Assembly: GCA_963753815.1 (NCBI GenBank)
Contig: CAVWDU010000003.1
Span: forward strand, 1,488,001-1,552,000
Reading direction: 5' to 3'
DNA: 64,000 nt
DNA from: CAVWDU01 sp963753815
GTDB taxonomy: Bacteria > Pseudomonadota > Gammaproteobacteria > Pseudomonadales > Halieaceae
In this document: in pieces, positions 9,353 through 17,304 of the stretch
Layout: every line of letters begins with the position of its first letter
Position numbering within the stretch: position 1 is the stretch's first letter
Program-made: the position numbers and the translations under genes
The notes under the pieces: generated by a model
Seen by the model: the letters and a program-made list of their open reading frames with translations, nothing else
The model's database searches: none
What the model was told of the DNA's origin: nothing

Positions 9353-11164
9353 CTACTTGGCGCGCGCCCTGCTCTTGTTTTTTGGTTTAGCCTTTGTTTT
9401 CGTCCGGGTATTGGCCTTCGCGGCGGGTTTTGCCTTTGCCTTTGCCTTTGCCTTTGCCTTTGCCTTGGGCTTTGCTTTTCGGCTTCGGCTTCGGCTTCGG
9501 CTTCGGCTTCGGCTTCGGCTTCGGCTTTGCTTTTGCCCTGGTTTTGGCCGGTGTCGCCTTCTTTGCAGCGCTTCCGGTCTTCCTCCGCGGCGAGCCTGTT
9601 GCCTTGGCCTTGGCCCTGGTTTTAGTCTTGGTCTTAGCCTTGGTGTCTTCGTCTTCGTCTTCGTCTTCGCCTTAGATCGCGTCGTCGTCTTGTCGCCAGA
9701 CTTCGACCGGGGCTTCGATTCCGGCAGCGGCAGTTCGGGCTGTCCCAGCGTGCGCGCGAACATATTGCGCACCTCGATGACGTGTCGGTCGATGTCCTCG
9801 CGGCGCCAGGCGCTGGTGTCCACCGGTGGCAGTACCTCGACTTCGACAGCCGCCTGTCGCAGTACGAAGTCGCCTTTCGGCGCCACGTCGCCGGCATTGT
9901 GGATCACTATGGGTACCATGGGCACACCCGCCTGCATGGCGATATGAAAGGCGCCCTTCTTAAAAGGTGCGAGCTTAGGCGACACCGTGCGTGTGCCCTC
10001 CGGTGCCAGCGCGACTGATTTACCCTCGTTGCGCATGACATCAACTAATGGCGCCATGGCTTCGATGGCGTTCCTGGCATTCGCCCGGTCGATGAAAACC
10101 GTGCCCCCCAGGTGCAGCACCAGGCCGACCAGTGGATTTTCCTTGCGGATCTCCTTCTTGCCCACACCGGCGAGGTCGCGCCGCAGCAGTTTGGCGAGAA
10201 TCATCACGTCCGCCTTGCTCTGGTGGTTGAACACGAATACGGCGGGCCGGTGAGACCAGAGGTTTTCTTCCCCCTTGACGTTGATATCCATGCCGATCAG
10301 TGCGCTGGCTGTATCGGCAAAAAGCGACAGGGAAAAATTGTTTGCCTGTCGTCGGGAGCCGGTGAGCGCATAGATCGGCAGCCCCGCGATGAAGGATGTG
10401 ACCAGGCTGCTGGTCGCCGCTACCGATCGCGCATACTGGGTAAGGCTCGGCCGTCCGCGGCTGGCAAAGCGCGTCACGGGCCACCCCTCGCGGTGGGCCA
10501 ACGCCGCCAGTTTGCGGCTGGGGTTGAGTACCCTTGGATTGCCGACCCGCTCGAGTAGCTGGAGGTCATCCTGGCTGTCGGAATAGAAGAAGCTGCGGTC
10601 GAGATCGGCCCCGGTTTCGGCGGCCAGCGTCTCCGCCGCATCGACCTTGCCCTGGCCAAAGCATGTGGGGCGGATGACACTGCCGGTGAATTTGCCTCTC
10701 TTCACCTCCAACTGCGTGCAAAGCACGTGTGGTATATCGAGGTCTCTTGCGGCAGAGCTGACCTGGTAGGGCGTTGCGGACGAAATAACGGCCACCGTAT
10801 GACCCTTGGCCAGGTGCGCATTGACCAGGGCGCGTGACTCGGGGTACACCAGGCGTGCGATCTGTTCCCGATAGAGCTTTTCGGCAACCTCGGCATAGGT
10901 GTTTTCCTCTATACCGCGCATGAACTGGGCGGTGACCGCCATCATGGCCGAAAAATCCAGATTGCCCAGCCCGAAGCCGGTCATCGCATTGACCAGTGCC
11001 AGCAATTCCTTGGGAGACAGGTCACCGCGCCGCACCTGTTCGCGGATGAAGGCGAAGGCTGAGTAGCCGGCTATGAGGGTGCCGTCGAAATCAAAGATAG
11101 CGGCGATCTCCGGACCGTCGGGCGAGTTCTCGACGTCCTGGAGAAGTTGCTGGGCGCTGGTCAT
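9353..11164 (-). CDS. HAD-IB hydrolase / PlsC acyltransferase fusion with Lys-rich tail
   Basis: A 603-residue two-domain protein. Residues 20-230 are a HAD-IB phosphatase (nucleophile motif DFDGT at 25-29, then ISSATP and SDSQDD motifs). Residues 290-480 are a PlsC-like 1-acyl-glycerol-3-phosphate acyltransferase with NHQSKAD (313-319) and PEGTR (388-392). A hydrophobic stretch near 250-265 may tether it to the membrane. From about 484 to the end the protein is low-complexity, rich in Lys, Arg, Ala and Pro. Hexamer DNA repeats underlie this tail, and its middle third changes to Arg/Ser-Arg repeats while another frame reads Lys-Pro/Ala-Lys there. Similar fusions are known next to plsB. Start ATG at 11164; a phosphatidate-related role is inferred from domain content and neighbours. 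Confidence 0.85.
   Translation of the reverse strand: MTSAQQLLQDVENSPDGPEIAAIFDFDGTLIAGYSAFAFIREQVRRGDLSPKELLALVNAMTGFGLGNLDFSAMMAVTAQFMRGIEENTYAEVAEKLYREQIARLVYPESRALVNAHLAKGHTVAVISSATPYQVSSAARDLDIPHVLCTQLEVKRGKFTGSVIRPTCFGQGKVDAAETLAAETGADLDRSFFYSDSQDDLQLLERVGNPRVLNPSRKLAALAHREGWPVTRFASRGRPSLTQYARSVAATSSLVTSFIAGLPIYALTGSRRQANNFSLSLFADTASALIGMDINVKGEENLWSHRPAVFVFNHQSKADVMILAKLLRRDLAGVGKKEIRKENPLVGLVLHLGGTVFIDRANARNAIEAMAPLVDVMRNEGKSVALAPEGTRTVSPKLAPFKKGAFHIAMQAGVPMVPIVIHNAGDVAPKGDFVLRQAAVEVEVLPPVDTSAWRREDIDRHVIEVRNMFARTLGQPELPLPESKPRSKSGDKTTTRSKAKTKTKTKTPRLRPRLKPGPRPRQQARRGGRPEALQRRRHRPKPGQKQSRSRSRSRSRSRSRSRKAKPKAKAKAKAKAKAKPAAKANTRTKTKAKPKNKSRARAK
9415..9666. repeat. Hexamer-rich low-complexity DNA in the acyltransferase tail
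   Basis: Three runs of six-base units occur on the plus strand: TTTGCC about six times from 9429, TTCGGC about eight times around 9479-9526, and GTCTTC about four times near 9648-9669. On the coding (minus) strand they encode Ala-Lys, Ser-Arg and Lys-Thr dipeptides in the frame used. Unit length is a multiple of three, so copy-number change would alter tail length without breaking the frame. Confidence 0.85.
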
Positions 11165-11199
11165 GCTGTCTCCTTCCTGCGATCAGGACAGTAGCATAG

Positions 11200-11580
11200 C
11201 CTATTCTGAGACGGGGCATGCGAGAAAGCACGCTGGGGTGTGCGCCTGGCAGGGGTATGGCGAGTTCGAGTGGCGAAGAATTTTACGGGCATAAAAAAAC
11301 GCCGTCATTACTAAGGCAATGACGGCGTTTTCGGGGCAAAGCCTGAAAAAAGGCTTATTATATTTTGTTGTAGAACCAAGCTTGAAATTACCGGCCCGCA
11401 ACCGGAAGTCGTCCCCTTGGCGACATACTGCCTCGAAAGAAAGTCTGTCTCGTTCCCCGAAGGTTTGACGGTACCGCAGATCTCCCGCACCCCATGACCG
11501 CGTTCGATCAACCGTCAGGTGAAAGACTACTGCGGAAAGGGCGTCGGGCACAAGATATTCCTCTATGATATTTTATTATT
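11200..11580 (-). other. Unassigned minus-strand transcript region
   Basis: I recognise no gene here, but the stretch looks transcribed leftwards. It starts with AT-rich DNA (about 11550-11600 read on the minus strand) and ends in a strong terminator at 11296-11331. A GTG codon at 11551 has GAGGA seven bases upstream. The frame from it runs straight through the terminator, which argues against that protein being real at full length. A 66-codon frame at 11311-11511 is an alternative. A small RNA or a decayed small gene is equally possible. Confidence 0.3.
11296..11331 (-). terminator. Rho-independent terminator, works best leftwards
   Basis: AAAACGCCGTCATT pairs perfectly with AATGACGGCGTTTT across an 8-base loop. 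Read on the minus strand the stem is followed by a run of seven T, the classic intrinsic terminator. It would end the unassigned leftward transcript from 11.55 kb and insulate the HAD-PlsC gene, which starts 130 bases further on. On the plus strand the trailing T run is short. Confidence 0.85.
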
Positions 11581-11644
11581 TCTGTGAATAACATTTGGTT
11601 ATATCATGAACGTGCACAGTGAGGCCTATGGGAAGAGGCGGGTC

Positions 11645-11706
11645 AGGTGCGGCCGGCGAGGTGCGGCCGGCGAGGTGCGGCCGGCGAGGTGCGGCCGGCC
11701 AGGTGC
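11645..11706. repeat. 14-bp tandem repeat, about 4.5 copies
   Basis: The unit GAGGTGCGGCCGGC is repeated head to tail, with the first and last copies beginning with C. A related single block (GGTGCGGCCGGC) recurs at about 11870-11881, just past the 118-bp palindrome, so the palindrome lies between repeat-like sequences. The unit is not a multiple of three and no convincing gene crosses it. Confidence 0.85.
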
Positions 11707-11730
11707 GGTTCTTGATGTGACTTTCGAGTA

Positions 11731-11848
11731 GACAACGAGCGCGACCACGCTTTCCGGGGGACGCCAAACAGCATACATCCCTGTATAAGCTCGCTGGCGG
11801 CATCCATGCCGCCAGACGCCCCCGGAAAGCGTGGTCGCGCTCATTGTC
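11731..11848. repeat. 118-bp palindromic element, copy 1
   Basis: Outer arms of 30 bases (11731-11760 and 11819-11848) are inverted repeats with one mismatch; the left begins GACAACGAGCGCGACC. Between them is a core shared with the copy at 15727-15844: GGGGGACGCCAAA, then CATCCCTGTATAAGCTCGCT, then a hairpin GGCGGCATCCATGCCGCC, then AGACGCCCCC. The outer arms share little with those of copy 2. The core resembles dispersed hairpin repeats seen between genes in other GC-rich gammaproteobacteria (recalled, not searched). Confidence 0.85.
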
Positions 11849-11949
11849 TGTCGGCATGGGTTCATGTTGGTGCGGCCGGCCGTGCACGGTGGTTGTGAGT
11901 CGGCGACAGAATTCAATTACACTGCTGCCGGGCAACGGGAGGCAAGGGC

Positions 11950-12972
11950 ATGGCAACGGGATTGCAGCGCAGGCAGGTGTTACAGGTGATGGCGGGAACG
12001 GCGCTGGTGTCGGGCGTCGCCGGGTGCGGGCGCGAGACATCTGATGTCAGCATCGATACGGACCTCCCTGTCGGGCCGGGTTGTGCGGAGACCCCCGCCG
12101 ACGACGTCGTTGCCGGCGTCGACCTGAGCGGCCGGGTCGCGCTTGTCACCGGCTGCAATTCCGGCCTCGGGTTCGAAACCCTGCGGGTGCTGGCGGCGCG
12201 TGGCGCGCATGTACTCGGCACCGGGCGCACGTTAGAGAAGGCCAGTACGGCCTGCGCTGCGGTCGATGGCAAGACCACCCCACTGGCGTTGGAACTCACG
12301 GATTTCGATTCTGTCGTCGAGTGCGCGCGGCAGGTGAACGCGATGGACCTGGTGCCGGATGTGCTGGTGCTCAATGCGGGCATCAACACCTTCGGCGAAC
12401 TGGAGCTGGTGAACGGAATCGAGAAAATCTTTGTGGTCAATTTTCTCGGTCATTTCCTGCTGGTGCATCATCTCCTGCCCGCGATGCTGGACGCCGGTCA
12501 CGGGCGCATCGTCCACGTCAGCTCGCGCAGCGCCTACCGCCAGGCGCCGGCCATGGGCATCGATTTCGACAACCTGCGTGGCGAGAAGACCTTCGATGCC
12601 GGAGAGGCCTATGGCCGGTCCAAGTTGGCCAACGCGTTGTTTTCACTGGAACTCTCGAAACGGCTGGCGGAGACCGGCGTTACCTCGGTCGCCCTGCATC
12701 CAGGCCTGGTGCAGACCAACATCGCCCGCACCGCTCCGGCCCCGCTGCGGACGGCTTTCGAGTGGTTCGGCGGCCTGATCGCGCGCTCGCCGGCAGTCGG
12801 CGCCGCCACCCAGGTTTACGCCGCCGCGCACCCCCGACTCGAGGGCGTGACCGGCGCCTTCCTGCAGGACTGCAACCCGGTCAGCGTCGCCGGTGCGGAT
12901 CACCTGTTTGACGAAGCAATGGCGGCACGCCTCTGGGTCGTTGCCGAAGCGATGACGGCGGACTATCTCTAG
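11950..12972 (+). CDS. SDR-family oxidoreductase with Tat/lipoprotein-like N-terminus
   Basis: A 340-residue short-chain dehydrogenase/reductase of the retinol-dehydrogenase/WWOX-like type. The cofactor motif TGCNSGLG is at 67-74, NAG appears in LVLNAGIN, and the catalytic pair is in AYGRSKLAN. Unusually, the enzyme is preceded by about 55 residues with a twin-arginine motif (QRRQVLQVM), a hydrophobic stretch and a possible lipobox (VAGC, Cys26), suggesting export and perhaps lipidation of a dinucleotide-dependent enzyme. The start ATG has GGGAGG upstream. Its stop codon lies inside a hairpin shared with the convergent methyltransferase gene. Confidence 0.83.
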   Translation: MATGLQRRQVLQVMAGTALVSGVAGCGRETSDVSIDTDLPVGPGCAETPADDVVAGVDLSGRVALVTGCNSGLGFETLRVLAARGAHVLGTGRTLEKASTACAAVDGKTTPLALELTDFDSVVECARQVNAMDLVPDVLVLNAGINTFGELELVNGIEKIFVVNFLGHFLLVHHLLPAMLDAGHGRIVHVSSRSAYRQAPAMGIDFDNLRGEKTFDAGEAYGRSKLANALFSLELSKRLAETGVTSVALHPGLVQTNIARTAPAPLRTAFEWFGGLIARSPAVGAATQVYAAAHPRLEGVTGAFLQDCNPVSVAGADHLFDEAMAARLWVVAEAMTADYL

Positions 12973-12995
12973 CCCGGTTCTGGCAACCGGGCTAG
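12969..12995. terminator. Bidirectional hairpin between convergent genes
   Basis: CTAGCCCGGTT and AACCGGGCTAG form a perfect 11-bp stem with a 5-base loop. The TAG stop of the SDR gene and the TAG stop of the convergent methyltransferase gene both lie inside the stem, one in each arm. There is no T run, so termination may be weak or Rho-assisted. Confidence 0.6.
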
Positions 12996-13894
12996 TCGGC
13001 CCGTTGGAACAGGAGCGTCATTCGGTCGGATTCGCCTATCGCTTCCATGGCCGCGCGCTGTTCCGGCTTGTCCTTGCTGCCCGACAGCGAGGGTGGCAGG
13101 CGCCAGACGATGTCTTCCGGGCCGGGCTGGTCCTTCGGGTTGGCATTGATCTCGCTTTTTTCGAGCAGCTTGAAGCCGGCCTTCTCGAACGCCGCAACGA
13201 CGTATGATTCCTTGAGGTAACCTCGACTGCCATCCGCACCGGCATCATCGGCGGACTCCGGCAGGCGGTGCTGAACCACGCCCACCAGGCCATCCGGCTT
13301 CAACATAGCCCTCACGCCGGTCAGGGCCTGGCTCAGGGTTCCCCCCTTCTCTTCGAACCGCGCAAGGTTGTGAAGCGCGCGGATCATCAACACCCGATCG
13401 ACCTTGCCCACCGCGGCCGGTGGCACCGAGCTGAAGGTGAATCCCTTCGTCCTCGGTGTGAAGTCACTGCTGTTGCCACCGATCGCCTCTGCGTGCTCGG
13501 CTGCCATGCGGCGGGCCATGTCGGGGAATTTTCCGGTAGCAGCGATGCGCTTCTCGATCATTTCCTCGGTGGCCCAGCTGAACATCGGCCACATCCGGTC
13601 GGAGTAGTTGACACCGTACAGGGTGCCCTTGCCGCCGAGATAGGGTGCCAGGATGCGGGTGTACCAGCCCCCGCCCGGCAGTGCCTCGGCCACCTTCATG
13701 CCCGGGGCTACCTGGAAGAACGCGAGAGTCTCGGCGGGGTGTCGGGCCGGGTCACGGGCGCGGTCTTCGGCGCTGCGCTTTTCCAGTACGGCGGCCAGTT
13801 GCTCGCCGGGCTGGTGCGCATCGGCCAGGGTGACGGGGGCTGTGGTGGCGAGCAGGGCCGTGGCCAGCGCCAGGCAGGAGGTGATCGATTTCAT
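12992..13894 (-). CDS. Secreted class I SAM-dependent methyltransferase-like protein
   Basis: About 300 residues with a Sec signal peptide (MKSITSCLALATALLATTAP, cleavage near TLADA) and a methyltransferase-like fold: VAPGMKVAEALPGGGWYTRI is the usual motif I region and GVVQHRLPE lies near motif V. Proteins of this type are common in proteobacteria as predicted periplasmic methyltransferases of unknown function. The frame extends upstream to 13951, but the ATG at 13894 is preferred because the signal peptide starts there and GGAG lies seven bases upstream. Periplasmic SAM use is unexplained, so activity is doubtful. Confidence 0.75.
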   Translation of the reverse strand: MKSITSCLALATALLATTAPVTLADAHQPGEQLAAVLEKRSAEDRARDPARHPAETLAFFQVAPGMKVAEALPGGGWYTRILAPYLGGKGTLYGVNYSDRMWPMFSWATEEMIEKRIAATGKFPDMARRMAAEHAEAIGGNSSDFTPRTKGFTFSSVPPAAVGKVDRVLMIRALHNLARFEEKGGTLSQALTGVRAMLKPDGLVGVVQHRLPESADDAGADGSRGYLKESYVVAAFEKAGFKLLEKSEINANPKDQPGPEDIVWRLPPSLSGSKDKPEQRAAMEAIGESDRMTLLFQRAD

Positions 13895-13969
13895 GGATGA
13901 CTCCGTTGGTGTTCGGGTGTGCATCTTCGCCCCGCCACAGCGAAACTGCAAGCCGGCAGAGCGGTTTGA

Positions 13970-14461
13970 TTAAAGCTGGCCGCGGTCCCGTAACGCCTGG
14001 CGCAGCGCTGTGGAACTGTGGGTCTTTTCGTCGCCCACAAACTCGATCCGGCCGCCGCATTCCGCCACCGCAAAGCGCTCGGGCATCTGTTCCAACGTGT
14101 AGTCGGTGCCCTTGGCCTGGATATGCGGCCGGTAGAGTTCGATCAACGGGGTTGGCACTGAGGCTTCCAGTGGTATCACGTAATCGACCGCCTGCAGTCC
14201 CGCGATAACTTCCATACGCTTTTCGCAGGGATTGATCGGCGCTTCCCGGTTGGGATTGCTGCGGATGGAGGCCTCGGTATTGACGGCGATGACGAGGAGG
14301 TCGCCCAGCGCTCTGGCGGCGTCGAGGTAGCGCACATGACCCACGTGCAGCAGGTCGAAGCAGCCGTTCCCGAATACGATGATAGCACCCTGTTCCCGGT
14401 GCCGCTCCAGCGTCGGCAGCAGGGCTTCAGGGTCGGCAAATATCTTGTCAAAAGTGCTCAA
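13970..14461 (-). CDS. rfaE2: D-glycero-beta-D-manno-heptose 1-phosphate adenylyltransferase
   Basis: A 163-residue nucleotidyltransferase corresponding to the C-terminal half of HldE (RfaE). It activates heptose-1-phosphate to ADP-heptose for the LPS inner core. The HxGH motif is in GNGCFDLLHVGHVRYL, and the C-terminal stretch SSTALRQALRDRG fits the family. The kinase half (HldE N-terminal domain) is not adjacent, so this organism carries the two activities as separate proteins, as in some other gammaproteobacteria. It is divergent from waaF, the transferase that uses the product. Confidence 0.9.
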   Translation of the reverse strand: MSTFDKIFADPEALLPTLERHREQGAIIVFGNGCFDLLHVGHVRYLDAARALGDLLVIAVNTEASIRSNPNREAPINPCEKRMEVIAGLQAVDYVIPLEASVPTPLIELYRPHIQAKGTDYTLEQMPERFAVAECGGRIEFVGDEKTHSSTALRQALRDRGQL

Positions 14462-14568
14462 GCGCGATACCCCGCGGGTGGTAGGAGCCGCAACGCGTCA
14501 GTGTAGCGGGGATCGCTGGTCGAATATATACTCGCGCTCGTCGAACCACGCCGTGCAGGGAGGCGATC

Positions 14569-15684
14569 GTGTCCGCAGGTCCGCCGCCGAAGCCCATCGA
14601 ATTGCAGCCGGAGCCCGCGTCCGTGCTGTTGGTGCTACCCACCTGGGTGGGCGATGTCGTCATGGCAACGCCGTTTATCGAGGCGATGTTCGCGCGCTTC
14701 CCCCGCGCCGAGATTCACCTCATGATGAACCGTCACCTTTTCCCCTTGCTGGAAGGCAGCCCGTGGGTGGAGCATTGTCATTTCTGGCCTCCGCGCAAGC
14801 GCAGCGCCGAGTCCAGGTCGGAGCATCGCGAGTTGCTGGCCGCCCTGCGCGGCGTCGGCTTCGATCTCGCCATCATGTTGCCCAACTCCATGCGCAGTGC
14901 CTGGTTGTGCTGGCGCTGCGGTGCCCGCCGGCGGGTGGGCTACAACCGCGACGGGCGTGGCCTGTTACTGACCGACCCGGTTGACGTGCCCAACCGCGAG
15001 GGCAAGGGTTACCGGCCCCTGCCGCTGGTGGACTACTACGGCCACCTGGCGCAGGTGCTGGGTTGCCCGCATCCCGGCGATGACCTGCGACTGTTCACGA
15101 CGCCTGACTGCGACAGCGAGGTGGCGAGGCGGCTGCTCGAAAGTGGTGTAGCGGGTGATACCGCGAAGTACCCGGGCCCACTGGTGGTCCTCTGCCCCGG
15201 CGCCAATTTCGGGGCCTCGAAGTGCTGGGACCCACAACGGTTTGCTGCCGTGGCCGATCACCTGGTTCGCCGGCGGGGTGCCGAGGTCGTGATCAGTCCA
15301 GGGCCTGGTGAAGAACCACTTGCCGAGGCGATCCAGACTGCAATGCACTGCCCCTCCCATCTGCTGACGCAGCCCTGCCTGACCCTGGGGGAGCTCAAGT
15401 CCCTGATCGCGCGCAGTGATCTGTTGTTGGGTAACGATACCGGGCCCCGACACTTCGCGCGGGCCTTCTCCGTACCCCGGGTCACCGTGTTCGGGCCGAC
15501 TGAACCGCGGTGGACCGATACCAGCCACGGCTCGGAAACTATCGTGCGCGTCGAGGTGCCCTGTGGCCCCTGCCACAAGAAGCGCTGCCCGCTGGAAGAG
15601 CAGATCTGCATGACCAGGGTGACCGTGGATGCCGTGGCAGAGGCCTGCGAGGAGCAACTGCGGGCGGGTGCGGCGCCGGCCTGA
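14569..15684 (+). CDS. waaF: ADP-heptose:LPS heptosyltransferase (WaaF/RfaF-like)
   Basis: A 371-residue glycosyltransferase of family GT9, which adds heptose to the LPS inner core. The N-terminus has VLLVLPTWVGDVVMATPFI, typical of the family, and the nucleotide-sugar site is in LLGNDTGPRHFARAF, close to the D-x-G-P-x-H family motif. A Cys-rich C-terminal stretch (CGPCHKKRCPLEEQIC) is typical of WaaF. Start is GTG at 14569, with GGGAGG just upstream. It is divergent from the rfaE2-type gene with about 107 bp between, suggesting a shared LPS promoter region. Confidence 0.9.
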   Translation: MSAGPPPKPIELQPEPASVLLVLPTWVGDVVMATPFIEAMFARFPRAEIHLMMNRHLFPLLEGSPWVEHCHFWPPRKRSAESRSEHRELLAALRGVGFDLAIMLPNSMRSAWLCWRCGARRRVGYNRDGRGLLLTDPVDVPNREGKGYRPLPLVDYYGHLAQVLGCPHPGDDLRLFTTPDCDSEVARRLLESGVAGDTAKYPGPLVVLCPGANFGASKCWDPQRFAAVADHLVRRRGAEVVISPGPGEEPLAEAIQTAMHCPSHLLTQPCLTLGELKSLIARSDLLLGNDTGPRHFARAFSVPRVTVFGPTEPRWTDTSHGSETIVRVEVPCGPCHKKRCPLEEQICMTRVTVDAVAEACEEQLRAGAAPA

Positions 15685-15726
15685 TTTGAGGGCTCTGATC
15701 TGCGACGGAGGTTAGGTGTCCGTGGT

Positions 15727-15844
15727 GATATCAGGCGGGGTCAGGCTCGCCGGGGGACGCCAAAAAGCGTACGTCCATGTACAGTCTCGCTGGCGGCGTC
15801 CTTGCCGCCAGACGCCCCCGGCGAGCCTGACCCCGCCCGATATC
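15727..15844. repeat. 118-bp palindromic element, copy 2
   Basis: It has the same length and architecture as the copy at 11731-11848. The 30-base outer arms (left begins GATATCAGGCGGGGTCAGG) are inverted repeats with one mismatch but differ from the arms of copy 1. The inner core is nearly the same: GGGGGACGCCAAAAAGC, ACGTCCATGTACAGTCTCGC, the GGCGGCGTCCTTGCCGCC hairpin and AGACGCCCCC. It fills most of the gap between the convergent waaF and radical SAM genes. Confidence 0.87.
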
Positions 15845-15916
15845 CCCTCGATCGCGTCTCGGTCGAGCTGGCCGGCGGGTGTTCGCGCTGAGTTCGAGGC
15901 CGCAGGGCTTATGGCG

Positions 15917-17224
15917 CTACAGGAAGTAGTCGGGTTCCGGCGTGTCGTTGACAGGCAGCTTCTCCAGCGCCGCCGGGTTGTCGATCAGGCTCTCGATCCA
16001 CCAGTTGACGTCGTTGTACAGGCAGGTGACCTTCTCGCAGGTGGTGGTGGCGTTGAAGCTGCTCACCAGCGCTGCGGTGGCGCCTCGGGTCGCATCGTAG
16101 CCGAGTTCATCTGCCACCGCGTTCTTGTCGCCGAGGCGGCCGTGATCCTGGTTGCGGTACACCGGGCAGTTGTACAGGCCGAGCGGGCTCAGAACCTGCC
16201 GGAAAAACTGCATGTGGCACTGCTGGGGCTGTTTGGCCAGGGTCTGGGTGCGGCCCTGCAGCATGGCTTTCAGCCCGGTGCTGCGATGCACGCGAAATGT
16301 ATCGCTTTCGAGTTTCACGGCCTCATCGATCTGTGCCTGTATCCGTTCCACCGTGGCGCCGAGGTTCTGCTGCTGGCGGATGTCGATGACCTCGGCGTTG
16401 TTGAGTTCGTCGCGGGTCAGGAACGGCTTGAAGCTGATGTAATCGAACTGGGAATCCCGGGCCAGCCGGGTCGCCATGGCGATTTCGTGCAGGTTCTCGA
16501 CGATGTCGGTGTCATTGATGAAGGCGCCGCGCCAGGTGACGATATAGGAAAACCCCACGACCACATCCGGGTTGGCGGCCTTGATGTCGGGGACCCGCGC
16601 GCAGATGTCGAGCAGGCTGATGCCCTTCTTCGGTTTGTGCATGGGCTGGAAGGTCTCGTCGCTGCCGGAGTCGAGTGAGAGCCGCACCCAGTCGCTGCCG
16701 TCCATGCAGTCGGCGACCTTGGCGATCTTGGCATTGCCGGTGCCGTTGGAGACGATGGAGACCTGCAGCTTGAGCTGCTTCATGAACCGGATGACTTCCT
16801 CGAACTTGGGGTAGAGCGTCGGCTCGCCGCCCCCGATCACGATGACGGAACGCAGGCCGCGGCCCGCCATCAGTTCCAGCGATGACATCAGCTTGTCGTG
16901 GTCGAAGCGGATGCCGGTATTGAGGATGTCGAGGTCGACACAGTGATCGCAGGCATAGTTGCAGGCGGTGGTCAAATCCAGGTTGATAGAGACCGGGGCG
17001 AAATCGGGCACCTTGTCCGGGTCCATGTCGACGGCGTCGGTATCGACGGCGCTGCGCCTTGCAACCTGCCAGCGCACGTAGTGTTCCAGTGCGGACCTGG
17101 CGCCCGGTTGGGTCAGCTTGGTCGCGAAGTCGTGGATACTGTCCAGTTCCAGCTGCTCGTTGCCGTCTGCAGCCGGTCCCGCTGCGGCCGCATCGAGGTC
17201 GGTCAGGGGAATAGTGTCGCTCAT
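15917..17224 (-). CDS. Radical SAM protein with SPASM-like C-terminal cysteines
   Basis: A 435-residue radical SAM enzyme. The 4Fe-4S cluster motif C-x3-C-x2-C is CNYACDHC (Cys88, 92, 95), followed by the GGGEPTLYP motif that contacts SAM. The C-terminal part has further Cys residues (QQCHMQF, YNCPVY, TTCEKVTC) that could hold an auxiliary cluster. The family is not one I can name, and the substrate is unknown. It lies about 80 bases downstream of a Gfo/Idh/MocA oxidoreductase gene in the same direction and close to LPS genes, which hints at carbohydrate modification. That link is inference. Confidence 0.78.
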   Translation of the reverse strand: MSDTIPLTDLDAAAAGPAADGNEQLELDSIHDFATKLTQPGARSALEHYVRWQVARRSAVDTDAVDMDPDKVPDFAPVSINLDLTTACNYACDHCVDLDILNTGIRFDHDKLMSSLELMAGRGLRSVIVIGGGEPTLYPKFEEVIRFMKQLKLQVSIVSNGTGNAKIAKVADCMDGSDWVRLSLDSGSDETFQPMHKPKKGISLLDICARVPDIKAANPDVVVGFSYIVTWRGAFINDTDIVENLHEIAMATRLARDSQFDYISFKPFLTRDELNNAEVIDIRQQQNLGATVERIQAQIDEAVKLESDTFRVHRSTGLKAMLQGRTQTLAKQPQQCHMQFFRQVLSPLGLYNCPVYRNQDHGRLGDKNAVADELGYDATRGATAALVSSFNATTTCEKVTCLYNDVNWWIESLIDNPAALEKLPVNDTPEPDYFL

Positions 17225-17304
17225 AGTCGTCTCCGGGGCCGCGGGCGGCCTGGTGCCAGGAAACCGACCATTTTACGGGGTGGCCGGGGCGACAACAACC
17301 GACG

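Noticed and set aside
11200..11551. Cold-shock-protein gene read from the GTG at 11551
   Set aside because: A faint resemblance (LSFEAV) is not backed by the RNP motifs, and the frame passes through the terminator.
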